DNA of 64,000 nt from Neoarius graeffei (GCF_027579695.1 NC_083579.1:72091371-72155370); one strand, 5' to 3'. Shown: positions 21,726 through 33,935, counted from the stretch's first letter. The notes: generated by a model from the sequence alone, not told the origin. Numbers and translations: made by a program.

Positions 21726-22199
21726 TCTAATCTCACTGCACACAAATAAACTGCACTGTCATCTGGCTCCAGATTTTTAATGGTAAGTTTCCCTTTATTG
21801 CTTCCATCTCCCGCTAACTCGATTTTGGCTTTCAGGGAATCTTCAGGATACGGAAAATTCATATTTAAATATCCAAGAAACTGTAATTGTTTGTTTTCAG
21901 TTTGTTTGTACCACAGCATAACCTGATGGTTTTTTAAGGAGTGAGAACAGAACAGATCTGTAGATTTCTGTTTCTCTGTAATTATATCAGGAGGAGTCTG
22001 GGAAACATCGTTGGCTGCAGTAGACCTTCCTGTATGAAAAGATTAATTCAGAAATTATTGTGTAGATATCTGAAATAATCACTGTTTTCTCTCTGTATCA
22101 TACAGCATGTTTGCTACTATTACATTAAATTGTGAAAGTTCCATGTTTACCGATATCACGAATGAATAATGCAGTTAAAGTAATGAGGACGATGTTCAT
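21726..22199 (-). CDS. V segment B2 (family B, TRBV-like), intact
   Basis: The leader at 22151-22199 gives MNIVLITLTALFIRDIG, and the V exon at 21726-22029 gives a domain with LFCSHSLKNHQ, MLWYKQTENKQ, a CDR2 region NMNFPYPED, KIELAGDGSNKG and DSAVYLCAVR. It differs from B1 at a handful of codons, several in CDR1 (SLKNHQ against SIKNHE) and CDR2 (NMNF against NANF), the sites expected to diversify. It ends directly at the RSS. It is the middle member of the A2-B2-C5 cassette, about 0.7 kb from A2. Confidence 0.83.
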
Positions 22200-22516
22200 C
22201 TTGGCTCTTCATCTGAATCAAAGGCAGCGTGTGGAGCTTCTGAGAGGCTCTCACAGAGTTTCATCCCTGTCTTAAGGGGCAAAGCGCCCCCATATGGGAG
22301 AGGGTGAAACTGCATCGCTGAAAAACAAATGCTTGGACAGAAGGTGGGATTGGCTCTGATGAACTTCTGACAAAGTAAATCTAGTAGTATTTAGATGTAC
22401 AATGCAAAATCCCTATTACTCTTTTGCTCTCTACTATTACTGTCCTAAATAATACTTTAAATAATTCAAAAAAAATGCCAGTTTTATGAGTTTTAATATT
22501 GTAAAAGCATGTGTAA

Positions 22517-22890
22517 TCTCATCTCATTATCTGTAGCCGCTTTATCCTGTTCTACAGGGTCGCAGGCAAGCTGGAGCCTATCCCAGCTGACTACGGGCGA
22601 AAGGCGGGGTACACCCTGGACAAGTCACCAGGTCATCACAGGGCTGACACATAGACACAGACAACCACTCACACTCACAATCAAACCTACGGTCAATTTA
22701 GAGTCACCAGTTAACCTAACCTGCATGTCTTTGGACTGTTGGAGAAACCGGAGCACCCAGAGGAAACCCACACGGACACGGGGAGAACATGAACACTCCG
22801 CACAGAAAGGCCCTCGCTGGCCACGCGGCTCGAACCCGGACATTCTTATTGTGAGGTGACAGCGCTAACCACTACACCACCATGCCGCCC
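22517..22890 (-). mobile_element. V-SINE-type SINE
   Basis: Nearly full-length minus-strand copy next to an AAT/TAA-rich tract (about 22898-22938). Its right flank AGCATCTATAATAAT matches that of the 7838 copy, so one of the two insertions may predate the cassette duplication, with later local deletion. Confidence 0.85.
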
Positions 22891-23214
22891 AGCATCTATA
22901 ATAATAACAATAATAATAATTATAATAATAATTGTAAATCCACTATCATGTAAAAAATGCAACTGAACTGCTGTACAATTTCATTAAAAAGACAACAAAA
23001 GAGATGATAAATTAATTCAGCAAATAATACAATCAATAGCATCAAACAAATCAACATTTATATGTAAGTAAATAATAAATAACATAAGCACACATTTATT
23101 TTTTCTTACATGCACCTTTTAGGAATGAAGAGTTGAAAAAAAATGATTTATGTTGCTGGATCTATTTCCAAATATATAATTAATTCTATTGTGTGACATG
23201 TTCATATCACATTA

Positions 23215-23400
23215 CATTAATGGCATTTAGCAGAGGCTCTTCTCCAGAGCAACGTACAACACACACAGAGTAACCTGGGGAGCATTTGCGGGTTCGGTGC
23301 CTTGCTTAAGGCCACTTCTGCCATTTCTGCTGGTCCAGGGAATCGAACCAGTGACCTTTTGGTCCCCAAACTGCTTCTCTAACCATTAGAGAAACACAGA
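23215..23400. repeat. SINE-like cassette repeat
   Basis: Same repeat as at 8538 in the same cassette position, better preserved (GGTCCAGGGAATCGAACC). Confidence 0.7.
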
Positions 23401-23777
23401 TTGTTTCTTTGGGCTCAGGTATTTCTTTCTATCCCCAGCCTTATTTACATTTTCCTCCATTTTGTACAATTAAACAATTTGAAGTTGTTTGAGAAAAAAG
23501 TGATTATTCTGTGAAATATTGTCAGCTCGTGATCAGTGTCAGCATTTTCATGAAGTATTTTAAGAAATGCTCATCTCATAAAGAACAACACAGCAACTTA
23601 CTAATATCATAAACTAATATCATGATGTTTCTGTTCAGTGAAGAAGAAATGACATCACAGACTGTTATCATATTAACAGAGTGGCTTAATTTAGCAAAAA
23701 TATCAGCAGTTTGGTGATTATTGTGACTTGTGATGTGGTTAAACAGGTGTCTGAGTCTGTAGAGTTGATTAGAGACA

Positions 23778-23815
23778 GGTTTTTGTTTTGAGGAGAGGCC
23801 ATGTGTGACACTGTG
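23778..23815 (-). promoter_or_regulatory. RSS of C5
   Basis: Heptamer CACAGTG at 23809-23815, 22-bp spacer, nonamer ACAAAAACC at 23778-23786. Confidence 0.9.
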
Positions 23816-24290
23816 TGTAATAAGCTGCACAGAAGTACAGAGCAGTGTGCAGCGCTTGGGTAGCTTTGGGGATTTGTAGAGACGCTGATGACTCTCCATC
23901 TCCACTCACTGTAAAACTACCTTCATTATTTCCTTCATATGTTGGATTGCGATAATTCACATATGCGATGAGTTTCAGGCCTGTGTCTCCATGTGTTTTC
24001 TGATACCACAGTATTGTGTCATAATTTGGGATGCTGTGGTTACAGGTTAGAGTTACACTCTCTTCAGGCAAACACAACACATCAGCAGGACCTTGATGAA
24101 CATCTTTACAAATCAAAGAACCTGGAAAAAAATATTAAATACAGATTTTTTCATCAAGTCACATTAATACAGCATTATTTATGTGTTACACAGAGTACAT
24201 AGTTGATATACTGTATGTATTTCATATCGGAACAAAATTACCTGAGAGGAAGCACACACTGATGATGAATTTATAGAAAAATCTGATCAT
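23816..24290 (-). CDS. V segment C5 (family C, TRBV-like), intact
   Basis: The leader at 24242-24290 (MIRFFYKFIISVCFLSG) and V exon at 23816-24121 have normal splice signals. The domain shows TLTCNHSIPNYD, ILWYQKTHGDTG, CDR2 around NYRNPTYEG, GSFTVSGDGESS and LYFCAAYYTQ. The promoter box is changed to TGACATTA, one base from its sisters, so transcription may be weaker. It is the C member of the A2-B2-C5 cassette and is followed on its upstream side by a LINE insertion about 0.85 kb away. Confidence 0.83.
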
Positions 24291-24382
24291 ATTCATTGAT
24301 CGAGGCTGGAAAATAATGATCAGCAAGTTCTTACACTTTGACACAGGTTCTGTAATGACATGAGCAGTAGTGATACAGGATG

Positions 24383-24390
24383 TAATGTCA
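24383..24390 (-). promoter_or_regulatory. Variant CRE-like box of C5 promoter
   Basis: TGACATTA in place of TGACATCA, at the conserved 93-nt distance from the leader ATG. Confidence 0.45.
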
Positions 24391-25144
24391 TGATGTAGAT
24401 AAACACAATGATCACACCCACTACTGTGAATTATTTGAAATGTCATAAAGGAGAGCCCTGCATCATGAATATACATAGAGTTAAGAACAAAAAAACAGAA
24501 ATTAATCAGTTTTGAGAATGCATATTTTAATTCATCTTTTTTCCGTGTAATTTTTTACAGCACAGTCAGAACAAAGGAAACTGATCAGAAATAAATAAAT
24601 AAATAAATAAATAAATAAAACAAAAGAGAACAGGAAAAAACATGTCCGATCATGATCATGAATTTATAAAACAGATCTCAAACTTTTTTTTAAACCATGG
24701 AGGAAAGCCAAAAGACTGTCAGCCAAATGTAGAAGGTTATTGTGAGTCATTAGAAATAACAGCTCACATCCTCCACCCACTAAATAAATGAGTGAAACTC
24801 CAGCACCACCTACAGACCAGATAAATATCCACACATTGTGATCATTCTTTGTTCAGTGCTGGAGTGAGTTTTACAGTCTTCACTGCCTCCATTGCATATT
24901 TGTCTTGAAATTCATTACACTATCTCTTCATTAACCGGGTCTTAGCTTGATAGTATTTTAGCTCCTCAACTATTTGGACTACAGTGAGGAGATGTTTCTG
25001 GTGGACGACAAGCTCTTCAGGAATTTCTTCAAGGAAAACGGTTAAAGTATAAAAGAGAATCACTTCACCCTGATCGTGTCGTTATGAAGCTATTGATAGA
25101 TGTTGGATTTTAGCTCTCCTATCGAATATCACATCCAGTCATCA

Positions 25145-26793
25145 CCGTATGTCTGGCTCCAGCCAGCGTAGAGAGAACCCTCTCCAGGATCAACCCACCT
25201 AAGGCATCTGGACCAGACAACATACCTGGTCGTGTTTTGAAGGGCTGTGCCATGGAGTTCAAGGATGTCCTCGCTGACATCTTAAACATCTCCCTGAACC
25301 AAGTTGTTGTCCCCATGTGTTTCAAAGCTACAACCATAATACCAGTGCCAAAGAAGTCCCTCCCATCCAGCTATAATGAATATCTGCCCACAGCACTGAA
25401 TTCCATCATCATGAAGTGCTTTGAGCGACTGGTCATGCAGAACATCAAGTCCATTCTCCCTCCCTCTCATGACCCATTCCAGTTTGCATATAGGTCAAAC
25501 AGGTCCATAGATGACACTATCTCCGCTGCTCTCCACCCAGCCCTCACTCACCTGGACTCAAAGAACACCTATGTGCGAATGCTGTTCTTGAATTACAGTT
25601 CAGCATTTAACACAATCATTCCCCAGCAGCTAATACAAAAATTCGGACATTTGGGACTCAACACCTCCCTTTGTAACTGGGTGCTGGACTTTCTTACAGC
25701 GAGGCCACAGAACGTTTGGCTTGGCAATAACACCTCCAGGACCATCATGCTGAGCACAGGGGCCCCACAAGGGTGTGTGCTCAGCCTGCTGCTCTTCACC
25801 CTGCTGACCCATGAATGTGTACCAATCTACAGCATCAACCACATCAAGTTTGTGGATGACACAACTGTGGTGGGCCTCATCACTAACAATGATGAAGCCA
25901 ACTACAGGAATGAGGTGAGCCAACTGGTCCAGTGGAGGAAAGACAACAATCTCTTCCTGGATGAGGGGAAGACCAAAGAGATTGTAGTCGACTACAGAAG
26001 AGGTCACTCACAGCATCCCCCTCTGACCATCGATGATGCTGCAGTGGAGAGGGTGAGCAGCACCAAATTCCTAGGGGTGCACATCGCTGAGGACCTCTCT
26101 TGGTCCAACAACACCGCATTGCTGGACAAGAAGGCTCAAACTCGCCTCTACTTCCTCCGCAAACTGAGGAGTGCATGAGTCCCACCCCCCCATCATGTGC
26201 TCATTCTCCAGGGGCACCATTGAGAGTGTCCTCACTGGCTGCATCACTGCATGGTACAGAGGCTGCAGTGCCTCCTGCCAGAAGACTCTGCAACGCATAG
26301 TGAACACGGCCAGTAAGATCATTGGTACCCCTCAGCCCTCCCTTACGGACATCTATCACTCCCATCTCACCCGCAGAGTCATCAGCATCGCTGGTGACAC
26401 CTCCCACTCTTCACACTCACTCTTCAACCTCCTGCCCTCAGGGAAAAGGTACCGGAGCTTCCGGGCCCACTCCACAAGACTGCTGAACAGCTTCATCCAC
26501 CAGGCTGTCAGGATGCTGAACTCTGTCCACTACCTACCCTCTACCCCTGGTCTGTAACACATTCATTCACACAAGAAACTCTATCTCATCCATTTCCACA
26601 TCACACTACAATCATTTGCATTACTGCTGTATCTGCTGCTATTGCTCATTTGCACTACTGTTCATATTCACCTCATAAGCTACTCTTCTAGCACCTTATC
26701 CGTTACAGATATTGTACTGTATTTGCACTACTGCTATTTTGTACATTGTTTGATTTTAGAGTGTATTTTTATCTATATTATCTATATTTATAA

Positions 26794-26837
<44 letters not shown>

Positions 26838-26969
26838 TTTTTTTCTTTATATATATTAATCTTTATCTGTTTTTACAAGTAAGTGGAGAGAGAAATGACA
26901 TTTCGATTTGCCTACATGTCATGGATATATAGTGAATTGACAATAAAAAAATCTTTGAATCTTGAATCT
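25145..26969 (+). mobile_element. 5'-truncated CR1/L2-like LINE
   Basis: Comparison with other cassettes (CATCCAGTCRTCAC then TTTAAGG) shows a clean insertion. It carries RT, a C-terminal region, a 3' UTR with a TA repeat (26793-26833), and a short tandem tail CTTTGAATCTTGAATCTT. The endonuclease part is missing through 5' truncation, the common fate of LINE copies. Confidence 0.85.
25237..26557 (+). pseudogene. LINE reverse transcriptase, frameshifted near its C-terminal region
   Basis: The open part at 25237-26178 shows RT blocks: [35 protein letters not shown], and a catalytic box [10 protein letters not shown] where most relatives have FADD. Then comes [15 protein letters not shown]. After a premature stop at 26176-26178 next to a run of Cs the protein continues in another frame (26171-26557), with GCITAWYRGC and the usual LPSGKRYRSFRAHSTRLLNSF ending. 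In vivo this copy would be inactive. Confidence 0.85.
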
Positions 26970-27429
26970 TTTTAAGGAAATGATCTGTTTTAAAAGTCTG
27001 TGAGGATCAGAGAGCATTATTCCTGGTTTTCAGCTCGAATGCTGTTATTTAAGTAATCCAGTAACATGGTGGATCATCAGCTTAGGTTCTGCACTTGTGA
27101 CTGTAAAATTATAAACTCAAAACCTGACAGACAGAAAGCCACCATTTTGTCTTAAGACCAGTCCTTAACCCTTAACTGCTCAGTTCTGTGCTTAGACTGG
27201 TCTCTGCTTGACCTGTCGTTTACTTGGAAAAAGAAAATGTGATGAATAATTACATTCACATTTATAAGTGTTACTTCATTATTAACGGTATGTTTGAAGC
27301 TCCTAGTTTAGATCCCTATAATTACCTCTAATCATGTCAGTGTGGCTTTTCTGTGAAACACACTGGCAATGTGTCAATCCCAGGCCACAGGAGCAGGTGT
27401 TAATGAGGTGGTGAGAATATTTACACAGA

Positions 27430-27467
27430 GTTTTTTGTACTGAATAAAGCAGATATGCAGCACTGTG
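27430..27467 (-). promoter_or_regulatory. RSS of A3 with variant nonamer
   Basis: Heptamer CACAGTG at 27461-27467, 22-bp spacer, nonamer ACAAAAAAC at 27430-27438. Confidence 0.85.
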
Positions 27468-27909
27468 TAATACGCAGCACAGAAGTACACCGCACTGTCA
27501 CTGGATAAAATATTTTTGATGGTCAAAGAGCCCTTTTTGGTTCCATCCCCAGCTATCTCCACTTTAAGCTGAAAATCATCTTCTACTTTTGGTGATGACG
27601 TTATGTATTGATATCCAATAAAGGTCAGTTCCTGGTCTTGACTGTTTCTTTACCAGTTGATTTGATTATAACTAAGTACACTGTGCTCACAGTGAATCGT
27701 AACAGATTTTTCATTTATGCCGAAGATATCAGGAGGCTCCTGGACGACACGATGACTCTGAGAAAATCCTGCAATGAGAGAAAATTGATTGATTGGAATT
27801 AAATCGAATGAAATTAATATAACAGTGATTAAACAAAACAACAACAGCAGAACATTATACCTCTGGGACATATCATTAAAACCCATATAATACTGGCAGC
27901 TCGGATCAT
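27468..27909 (-). pseudogene. V segment A3 (family A, TRBV-like), nonsense codon in framework 2
   Basis: Leader (27861-27909), splice sites and V exon (27468-27768) are in place. The tyrosine codon after the core tryptophan (WYRNSQ in sisters) is TAA here, seen as TTTACCAG on the plus strand near 27649-27656, giving W-stop. The rest of the exon is open (VEIAGDGTKKGSLTI, DSAVYFCAAYY). The RSS nonamer is ACAAAAAAC, one base off consensus. It could rearrange but would yield no protein, a typical single-hit V pseudogene. Confidence 0.88.
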
Positions 27910-28089
27910 GTTGAACGTCTGAATGTGTGATTTAATCTGATCTGATAATTCACTAACGTGTCGGATGCAGTAAACCATGTGATCAGGTTTCCTCCAACAC
28001 TTTAACAGCACAGTGCCCCCATATGAGGAAAAGAAGAACTGTGTCCCTGTTGAGAAGTGTAGAAATTAGGCCAAAGTGGAAAAAAGACT

Positions 28090-29030
28090 GTCATTGCTAA
28101 AGTTTTCAAATTTAATAATACATGTCAGGGTCTGAAGTAAATTTTTTATACAAATTATCAGCAAATTCTAAAATAAATTTTCGAAATGTAGCTTATGAAA
28201 ATGATTTAATCCCAGCATTGATTCTTGATTGATTTTTTTGAAAGTATTAACAGTAGTGTCAGCTAAGGTTCATATCAATGTAATATATTCTAATACATCA
28301 TTGTTTCTCTCATAATAATGTACACAGGGACTTGTTTGGCAGATGATCCTTATAAACAGTTTAAAATGTGTAATTGTTGACATGGTGAAGTTTTCTGTGT
28401 GTTCTGGAGTTTTGTGGTAACGTGGCATGACGAGGGATTATTCTAAACATTTATTACCTGAGGACATCCCTCTGTGTGTTTTATTAGTTCCTGCAGTAAC
28501 ATCAGTGCAGATGTTTTTGTTCAGCAGTTGTCAGGAAACCTGGTGAGAGCGTCCAAACTACAAACATGGACACCATGGACTACACTCCCCAAAACTCATA
28601 GCACCCTCTGTCTCCAGACAGACTGCTGTGAATACATCCTGTTGAGGATCAGCTGGAGGAAATGACATCAAAATGATTTCATGTCTCCCTGTCACGTGCT
28701 GAATTTCTACTGAGCCGAATTTCTTTCTCGTGCTTAAGCCATCTTTTCACTTATTAAGGCGTCTTTACATGCTAAGTTATAATGCACTGTACGTAATGTA
28801 CATTTCAAGTTTGCAAATGAAAAGAAGAAAAACGTAAATAGGAAAAGCAGCACAGGATATTGGGATATTATTATGAACATGTGAATACTAAACATTCATG
28901 CTGTCATCAATCAGCTAACATTATGACAACTGTGTTGATGGGATGCATTTTGGGAATAATATTTTTTTTCAAAAGGTACCAAATTAATAGATTGTATTTC
29001 AGAAGAATTGTGTATATGCGCACATAATAA
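28090..29030. other. A3 upstream region shared with A6, then unique sequence
   Basis: From about 28130 to 28500 the sequence matches 62480-62895 upstream of A6 (for example GGCATGACGAGGGATTATTC) rather than the spacer upstream of A1, A2, A4 and A5. A3 and A6 thus share a distinct upstream type. No gene was recognised; 28690-29030 is AT-rich with nothing identified. Confidence 0.5.
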
Positions 29031-29035
29031 AGTAT

Positions 29036-29632
29036 TGTCATGCTCCTGGGCTCACCTAACACTAAGGACTCCACTTCCCACAATCCCCCTCACACACCTG
29101 TCACTACCATGTGCACTCCATCAGCCAACCTAGAGACACTTCCTAGGAGTGGCTCCCCGGAGTTCTAATTATCATCACCTGTACCTCTTTGTTTATATCT
29201 GTATTTATACCCCTCTGTTTGTTTTACTCTTGGCACAGTATTACCTCCACATTTTCGTGAGCCTACTGAGCATTTCTGCTTCTGATTGCGTGCCTGTGTA
29301 TGACCCTTTTTGCCTTTCGGTTTCTTCCCGTTTCGCCTAGCCCTTGTGTTTGTTTGCTCGTCTTTCTCGCTTCCCAGTTTCTCGATCCTTGCCTGTTTTC
29401 TGACTCCGATTTATCCAGCCCTTGTGTTTATCTTGCCTGTGCTTTTCTGATTCCCGGTTCTAGGACTATTGCCTGTTTCTCGACCACGATTTGTCTAGCC
29501 CTCGTTACTATGCTAGATTTCTGGGTATTGACCGGGACTGGCTTTTGTACATTGTCTTCTCTCACTGTGTTCATTAAAGCCTTGAGGTTATTTTTAATCC
29601 ATGAGCATCTGGTTTGTCATAGCCACATTACA
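29036..29632 (+). repeat. 5' LTR of second gypsy element
   Basis: It runs from TGTCATGCTCC to CACATTACA. The last part (GTGTTCATTAAAGC to the end) recurs at 32632-32698, which fixes the 3' border. Confidence 0.85.
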
Positions 29633-29701
29633 GAATACTGTGCCAACATGCAGACGGCAGATCACATGGCCCTATAGGTGGCGCTTAGCAGCCAAGGATA
29701 A

Positions 29702-30610
29702 ATGCTTAGACAACATCACCAGCGTTTCGACTCCGTGACTCAATCCATCCAGAATCTTACGGAGCAGCAGGGGGAGCAGCAAAAACAATTAATGCAGATC
29801 ATCGAAAGCATGAAAGAAATCACTACCCAACTCCAACGACCCAGCTTCCCCAGTGCACCTATGGTTATGAACCAGGCTGCTCCCCCCACGGCAGGTACCA
29901 GTCCATTTCTTGTCAGCAAACCGGATAAATTTGATGGCTCATCTCATCAGTATAAGGGGGTTTTGTTACAACGTTCAATATTTTTTGCAAATTCCCCCCA
30001 AGCTCGGACAAGACTCATATTTCTTTTATGATTTCTCGCCTTAAGGACAAGGCCTTTGATTGGGCTACCGCAATTTGGCCCATAGTCCAGTCCGACATTT
30101 ATGACAATTTCATTCAAGAATTTAAAGCAGTTTTCAATTACGCCAATGAAGGCTGCTCTCAAGGGGAATTCCTCACCCGTTTATGTCAGGGTAATCGCTC
30201 GGTGTCTGACGATGCTTTGAAATTTCACACTCTTGCGGCTGGGAGTGGTTGGAATGAGCCGGTGTTACTGGTGACATTTCGCAATGGTTTGAACTCCGAC
30301 ATACTCACGGAAATGGCATGCAAGGATGACTGCCTTTCACTAGAGAAGCTGATTTCCCCAGCAATTCGGCTAGACCAACTGAAACACAGGAGAGGTCTGC
30401 ATAAATTCCCTATGGCTCCAGCTGCTGCACTGACTCCTCGTCGCCCGTGTCCATCGCTGACCCGCACTCATATGGAGCCTGAATCCCCCGAACCAATGCA
30501 GTGTGACTCATTCCATTTGTCTGCGGAGGAGAAGCAATGATGTCACCATGAGGGGCTGTGTCTCTATTGTGGAGGTCTGGGTCACCTTCTATGTGACTGT
30601 CAAATCCGTC
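29702..30610 (+). pseudogene. gag of second gypsy element, frameshifted
   Basis: The first part (29702-30031) has a coiled-coil-like Gln-rich start (LTEQQGEQQKQLMQ) and then PDKFDG and FFANSPQA. A frameshift near 30010-30030 moves the rest to 30028-30540 (SRLKDKAFDWATAIW, a Ty3-type capsid signature). Past the TGA at 30538 the frame continues into a CCHC zinc knuckle, CLYCGGLGHLLCDC. Confidence 0.82.
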
Positions 30611-30621
30611 GACGCAGTACT

Positions 30622-32572
30622 TTGGCACCGACCCCAGGAAAGTGCAAGGAGCCTGCTCCATGCACTAATGTGGTGAGTGCACCCACTAAGGGGTTGGTCT
30701 CCAAGTCCTTACTCCTGCCTGTGACAGTTAACTGCCTTCAGTCTGTCTGTGTGTTTTCAGCATTAAAATCTGCCGAGCTGGTGGAGAAACTCCAGATTCC
30801 CATGGAGCCACTTGAGGCGTCACTCAGATTGACTGTCGTTGATGGACATCCCGTGGGTGGAGGACTTGTTAACCAGGTCATGAAACCCATTTCTATGACT
30901 GTCAGTGCTTTGCATTCTGAAGAGATTCATATTTTTTGTACTGAATACTTGTGAGTATGCCATTATTTTAGGTTTGCCCTGGCTCAGAAAACATAACCCT
31001 GTCATTTCCTGGTCTGACAAAGAAGTACTCTCGTGGTTCAGTTATTGTTATGATCATTGTCTCACGCTTCACACAGCTCTGGTGTCGTCTATGACTATAG
31101 AAAGCCCCAATGGCAATGTCATAGTTTCCATGCCCCCCAAATACAGTGACCTCTTAGAAGTATTTAGTAAGAAAAGTGCGACCAAACTTCCCCCTCACAG
31201 AGAGTTTGACTGTTCCACTGAGTTACTAGATGATGCTTTCCCACCTAAATTTACCCACTTACTCAGGCAAAGGAGAGAGCTATGGAGGAATACATTCAGG
31301 AGGCCTTACAACAGTTTTTCATCCATCCTTCTATTTCCCCCGTAGCTGCAGGGTTCTTTTTTGTCAACAAGAAAGATGGGGGACTTAGGCCCTGCATTGA
31401 CGATTGTGGGTTAAATCAAATCACGAAACCTTTTTCCTACCCACTGCCTTTAGTCCCCGTAGTGCTTGAACAACTTTGTGGAGCATTAATATTTACAAAA
31501 CTCGACTTAAGAAGCGCATACAACTTAGTACGTATAAAGGAAGGTGACAAATGGAAAACAGCATTTCTTACCACTAGGGGGCACTATGAGTATTTGGTAA
31601 TGCCCTTCGGGTTGCGCAATGCCCCGTCCATATTCCAGGCTTTCGTAAATGATGTACTCCAGGATATGCTTGACAAGTATGTCATTGCCTACATCGACGA
31701 CATTTTGGTCTACTCCCCTAATCTTGAAACTCATATTCGTCATGTCTGTTCCATCCTTATATGTCTGCTTGAGAATCAGCTGTATCTTAAAGGAGAGAAA
31801 TGTGAGTTTTATCTCCCTTCTACTTCCTTCCTAGGTTATGTCATCAGACTGGAAGGTGTTGTTATGGACAATCAGAAAGTGAAAACCGTAATGAATTGGC
31901 CTGTCCCTACATCCATAAAGGAGCTCCAACGACTTCTTGGGTTTGCTAATTTCTACTGTTGTTTCATTCACAATTTCAGTAGTCAAGCAGCTCCCCTTAT
32001 TGAAAGGACTGACCAAGAGACTCTCGTGGAACCCCCGGGCGCATGAGGCGTTCGAATCCCTCAAGGTAGCCTTCACCTCTGCCCCCATTCTGAAGCATCC
32101 TGATCCCACTCAGCCTTTTGTGGTGGAGGTGGACGCCTCTGAGGTAGGCACTGGGGCGGTGCTGTCCCAGCGTGTAGATGACCTCTGTAAACTACATCCA
32201 ATTGCCTTCTACTCCCACAAAGTGACCCCTGCCAAACGTAATTACAGTATCAGGGATAGAGAATTGCTGGCCATGAAACTATCTTTCAAAGAATGGTGCC
32301 ATTGGCTAGAGAGAGCTACACATCCCTTCCTCATGTTAACAGATCATAAAAACCTAGAATATTTATGGTCAGCTAAACAGCTCAACCCCCATCAGGCTCG
32401 GTGGTCTCTCTTCTTTTCCTGGGTTGATTTTTCTGTCTCTTATCGCCCTGGATCCCATAATACTAAAGCAGATGCTCTGTCTCACATATACCCCAGTCCT
32501 GAATCCTCCCCAGAGGCAGTCAATGTATTACCCCTGTCAGTTGTAGTCACCCCCCCATTAGATGGGAAATAG
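30622..32572 (+). pseudogene. pol (RT-RNase H) of second gypsy element, integrase absent
   Basis: A protease-like region at 30622-30954 lacks a recognisable D-S/T-G catalytic motif. RT at 31282-32046 has [27 protein letters not shown] and the [11 protein letters not shown] active site. RNase H at 31937-32572 has [16 protein letters not shown] and [12 protein letters not shown] and RNase H are in different frames with overlap near 31940-32046, so at least one indel is present. The sequence then stops short of integrase. Confidence 0.85.
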
Positions 32573-32631
32573 ACAAAGAGATCGACCGAGAACTATCTGT
32601 CACTCCTGCCTCTGAATCTTGCCCGGTAGGA

Positions 32632-32698
32632 AGTGTTCATTAAAGCTCTGAGTTTATTTTTAATCCGCGAGCATCTGGTTTGTCACAGCTGCATTACA
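32632..32698 (+). repeat. Residual 3' LTR end
   Basis: GTGTTCATTAAAGC to GCATTACA, matching the end of the 29036-29632 LTR; the remainder has been deleted. Confidence 0.8.
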
Positions 32699-32895
32699 AG
32701 TATCTACTTAATTGTATGAATCATACTGTCATACTATGGCAGAGTTGATAACAAATGCATGTAAATATGTTAGATTTGCTAATAAATAATTGTGTGAAAG
32801 GCTGGACACAGGGCTGAGAACTTTCATGAGTTATGTGATGAAAAGCTTAATATGACACAAAGGATGAATCATAGATGCCTGAGGTGGGCCAATAC

Positions 32896-32911
32896 TCCCC
32901 CCCCCCCCCCC
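32896..32911. repeat. Poly-C tract in AT-rich spacer
   Basis: An uninterrupted C run in the spacer between the gypsy element and B3; otherwise nothing was recognised from 32704 to 33070. Confidence 0.6.
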
Positions 32912-33074
32912 ACAATTATCCTTTTAACTATAGCCCTAGTATTAGCTGTTATTACATAAGATAATAAATGTGAGGAACCAAATTACAAAACCGCTCCAGA
33001 TGATCGTGTCTGCAGTTTACATGGAGTTTGAAAGCCTACAGCAGGTGTAAGATTTGTGCTGCTCTGAAGGAGGA

Positions 33075-33112
33075 GGTTTTTGTCAGATATCACAGAGTCC
33101 TGTAGCATTGTG
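33075..33112 (-). promoter_or_regulatory. RSS of B3 with variant heptamer
   Basis: Heptamer CACAATG at 33106-33112 (consensus CACAGTG), 22-bp spacer, nonamer ACAAAAACC at 33075-33083. Confidence 0.82.
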
Positions 33113-33589
33113 TCTAATCTCACTGCACACAAATAAACTGCACTGTCATCTGGCTCCAGATTTTTAATGGTACTGTAAGTTTCCCTTTATTGCTTCCATC
33201 TCCATCTGACTCAAGTTTGTCTTTCAGGGAACCTTCAGGAAACAGGAGATTCGTATATAAATATCCAAGAAGCTGTAATTGTTTGTTTTCAGTTTGTTTG
33301 TACCACAGCATAACCTTATGTTTTTTTTATGGCGTGAGAACAGAAAAGATCTGTAGATTTCTGTGTCTCTGTAATTATATCAGGAGGAGTCTGGTCAACA
33401 TCGTTGGCTGCAGTAGACCTTCCTGTATGAAAAGATTAATTCAGAAATGATTGTGCAGATATCTGAAATAATCAATGTTTTCTCTCTGTATCATACAGCA
33501 TGTTTGCCACTATTACATTAAATTGTGAAAGTTCAGTGTTTACCGATATCGCGAATGAATAATGCAGTTAAAGTAATGAGGATGATCAT
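33113..33589 (-). pseudogene. V segment B3 (family B, TRBV-like), two frameshifts
   Basis: The leader at 33544-33589 is one codon shorter than in other B genes (MIILITLTALFIRDIG) but has a good donor. In the V exon (33113-33422) CDR1 has an extra A in a poly-A tract (plus strand ATGTTTTTTTTATGG), which shifts the frame before MLWYKQ. A second lesion, a 5-bp insertion giving GGTACTGTAAG near 33169-33180, shifts FR3 again and destroys the second cysteine region. The RSS heptamer is CACAATG. The many lesions suggest an older loss of function than the single-hit pseudogenes nearby. Confidence 0.88.
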
Positions 33590-33904
33590 CTTGGCTCTTC
33601 ATCTGAATCAAAGGCAACGTGTGGAGCTTCTGAGAGGCTCTCACAGAGTTTCATCCCTGTCTTAAGGGGCAAAGCGCCCCCATATGGGAGAGGGTGAAAC
33701 TGCATCGCTGAAAAACAAATGTTGCCACATACGGTGGGAATGGATCCAATGAACATCATACAAAGTCAATGTAGTATTATTTAGATGTACGATGCAAAAT
33801 CCCTATTACTCTCTTGCTCTCTAGGATCATTGTACTTGATAATACTTTCAATATTTCAAATAAAACAATGCCAGTTTTATGAGTAATAATATTGTAAAAG
33901 CATC

Positions 33905-33935
<31 letters not shown>

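Larger units (their letters stand above)
29036..32698 (+). mobile_element. Second gypsy-type LTR retrotransposon, internally deleted, target duplication AGTAT
   Basis: A 5' LTR is followed by gag, pol through RNase H, and then only about 67 bp of a 3' LTR. The 5-bp repeat AGTAT at 29031-29035 and 32699-32703 marks the insertion. Integrase and most of the 3' LTR are missing, and gag-pol is frameshifted. The element separates A3 from B3. Confidence 0.9.

Noticed and set aside
26142-26190. Programmed frameshift in the CR1/L2-like LINE, since both copies shift near the same place
   Set aside because: The 25 kb copy shifts next to a run of Cs and has an added TGA; the other copy has different changes. 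Independent indels in a C-rich tract are simpler.
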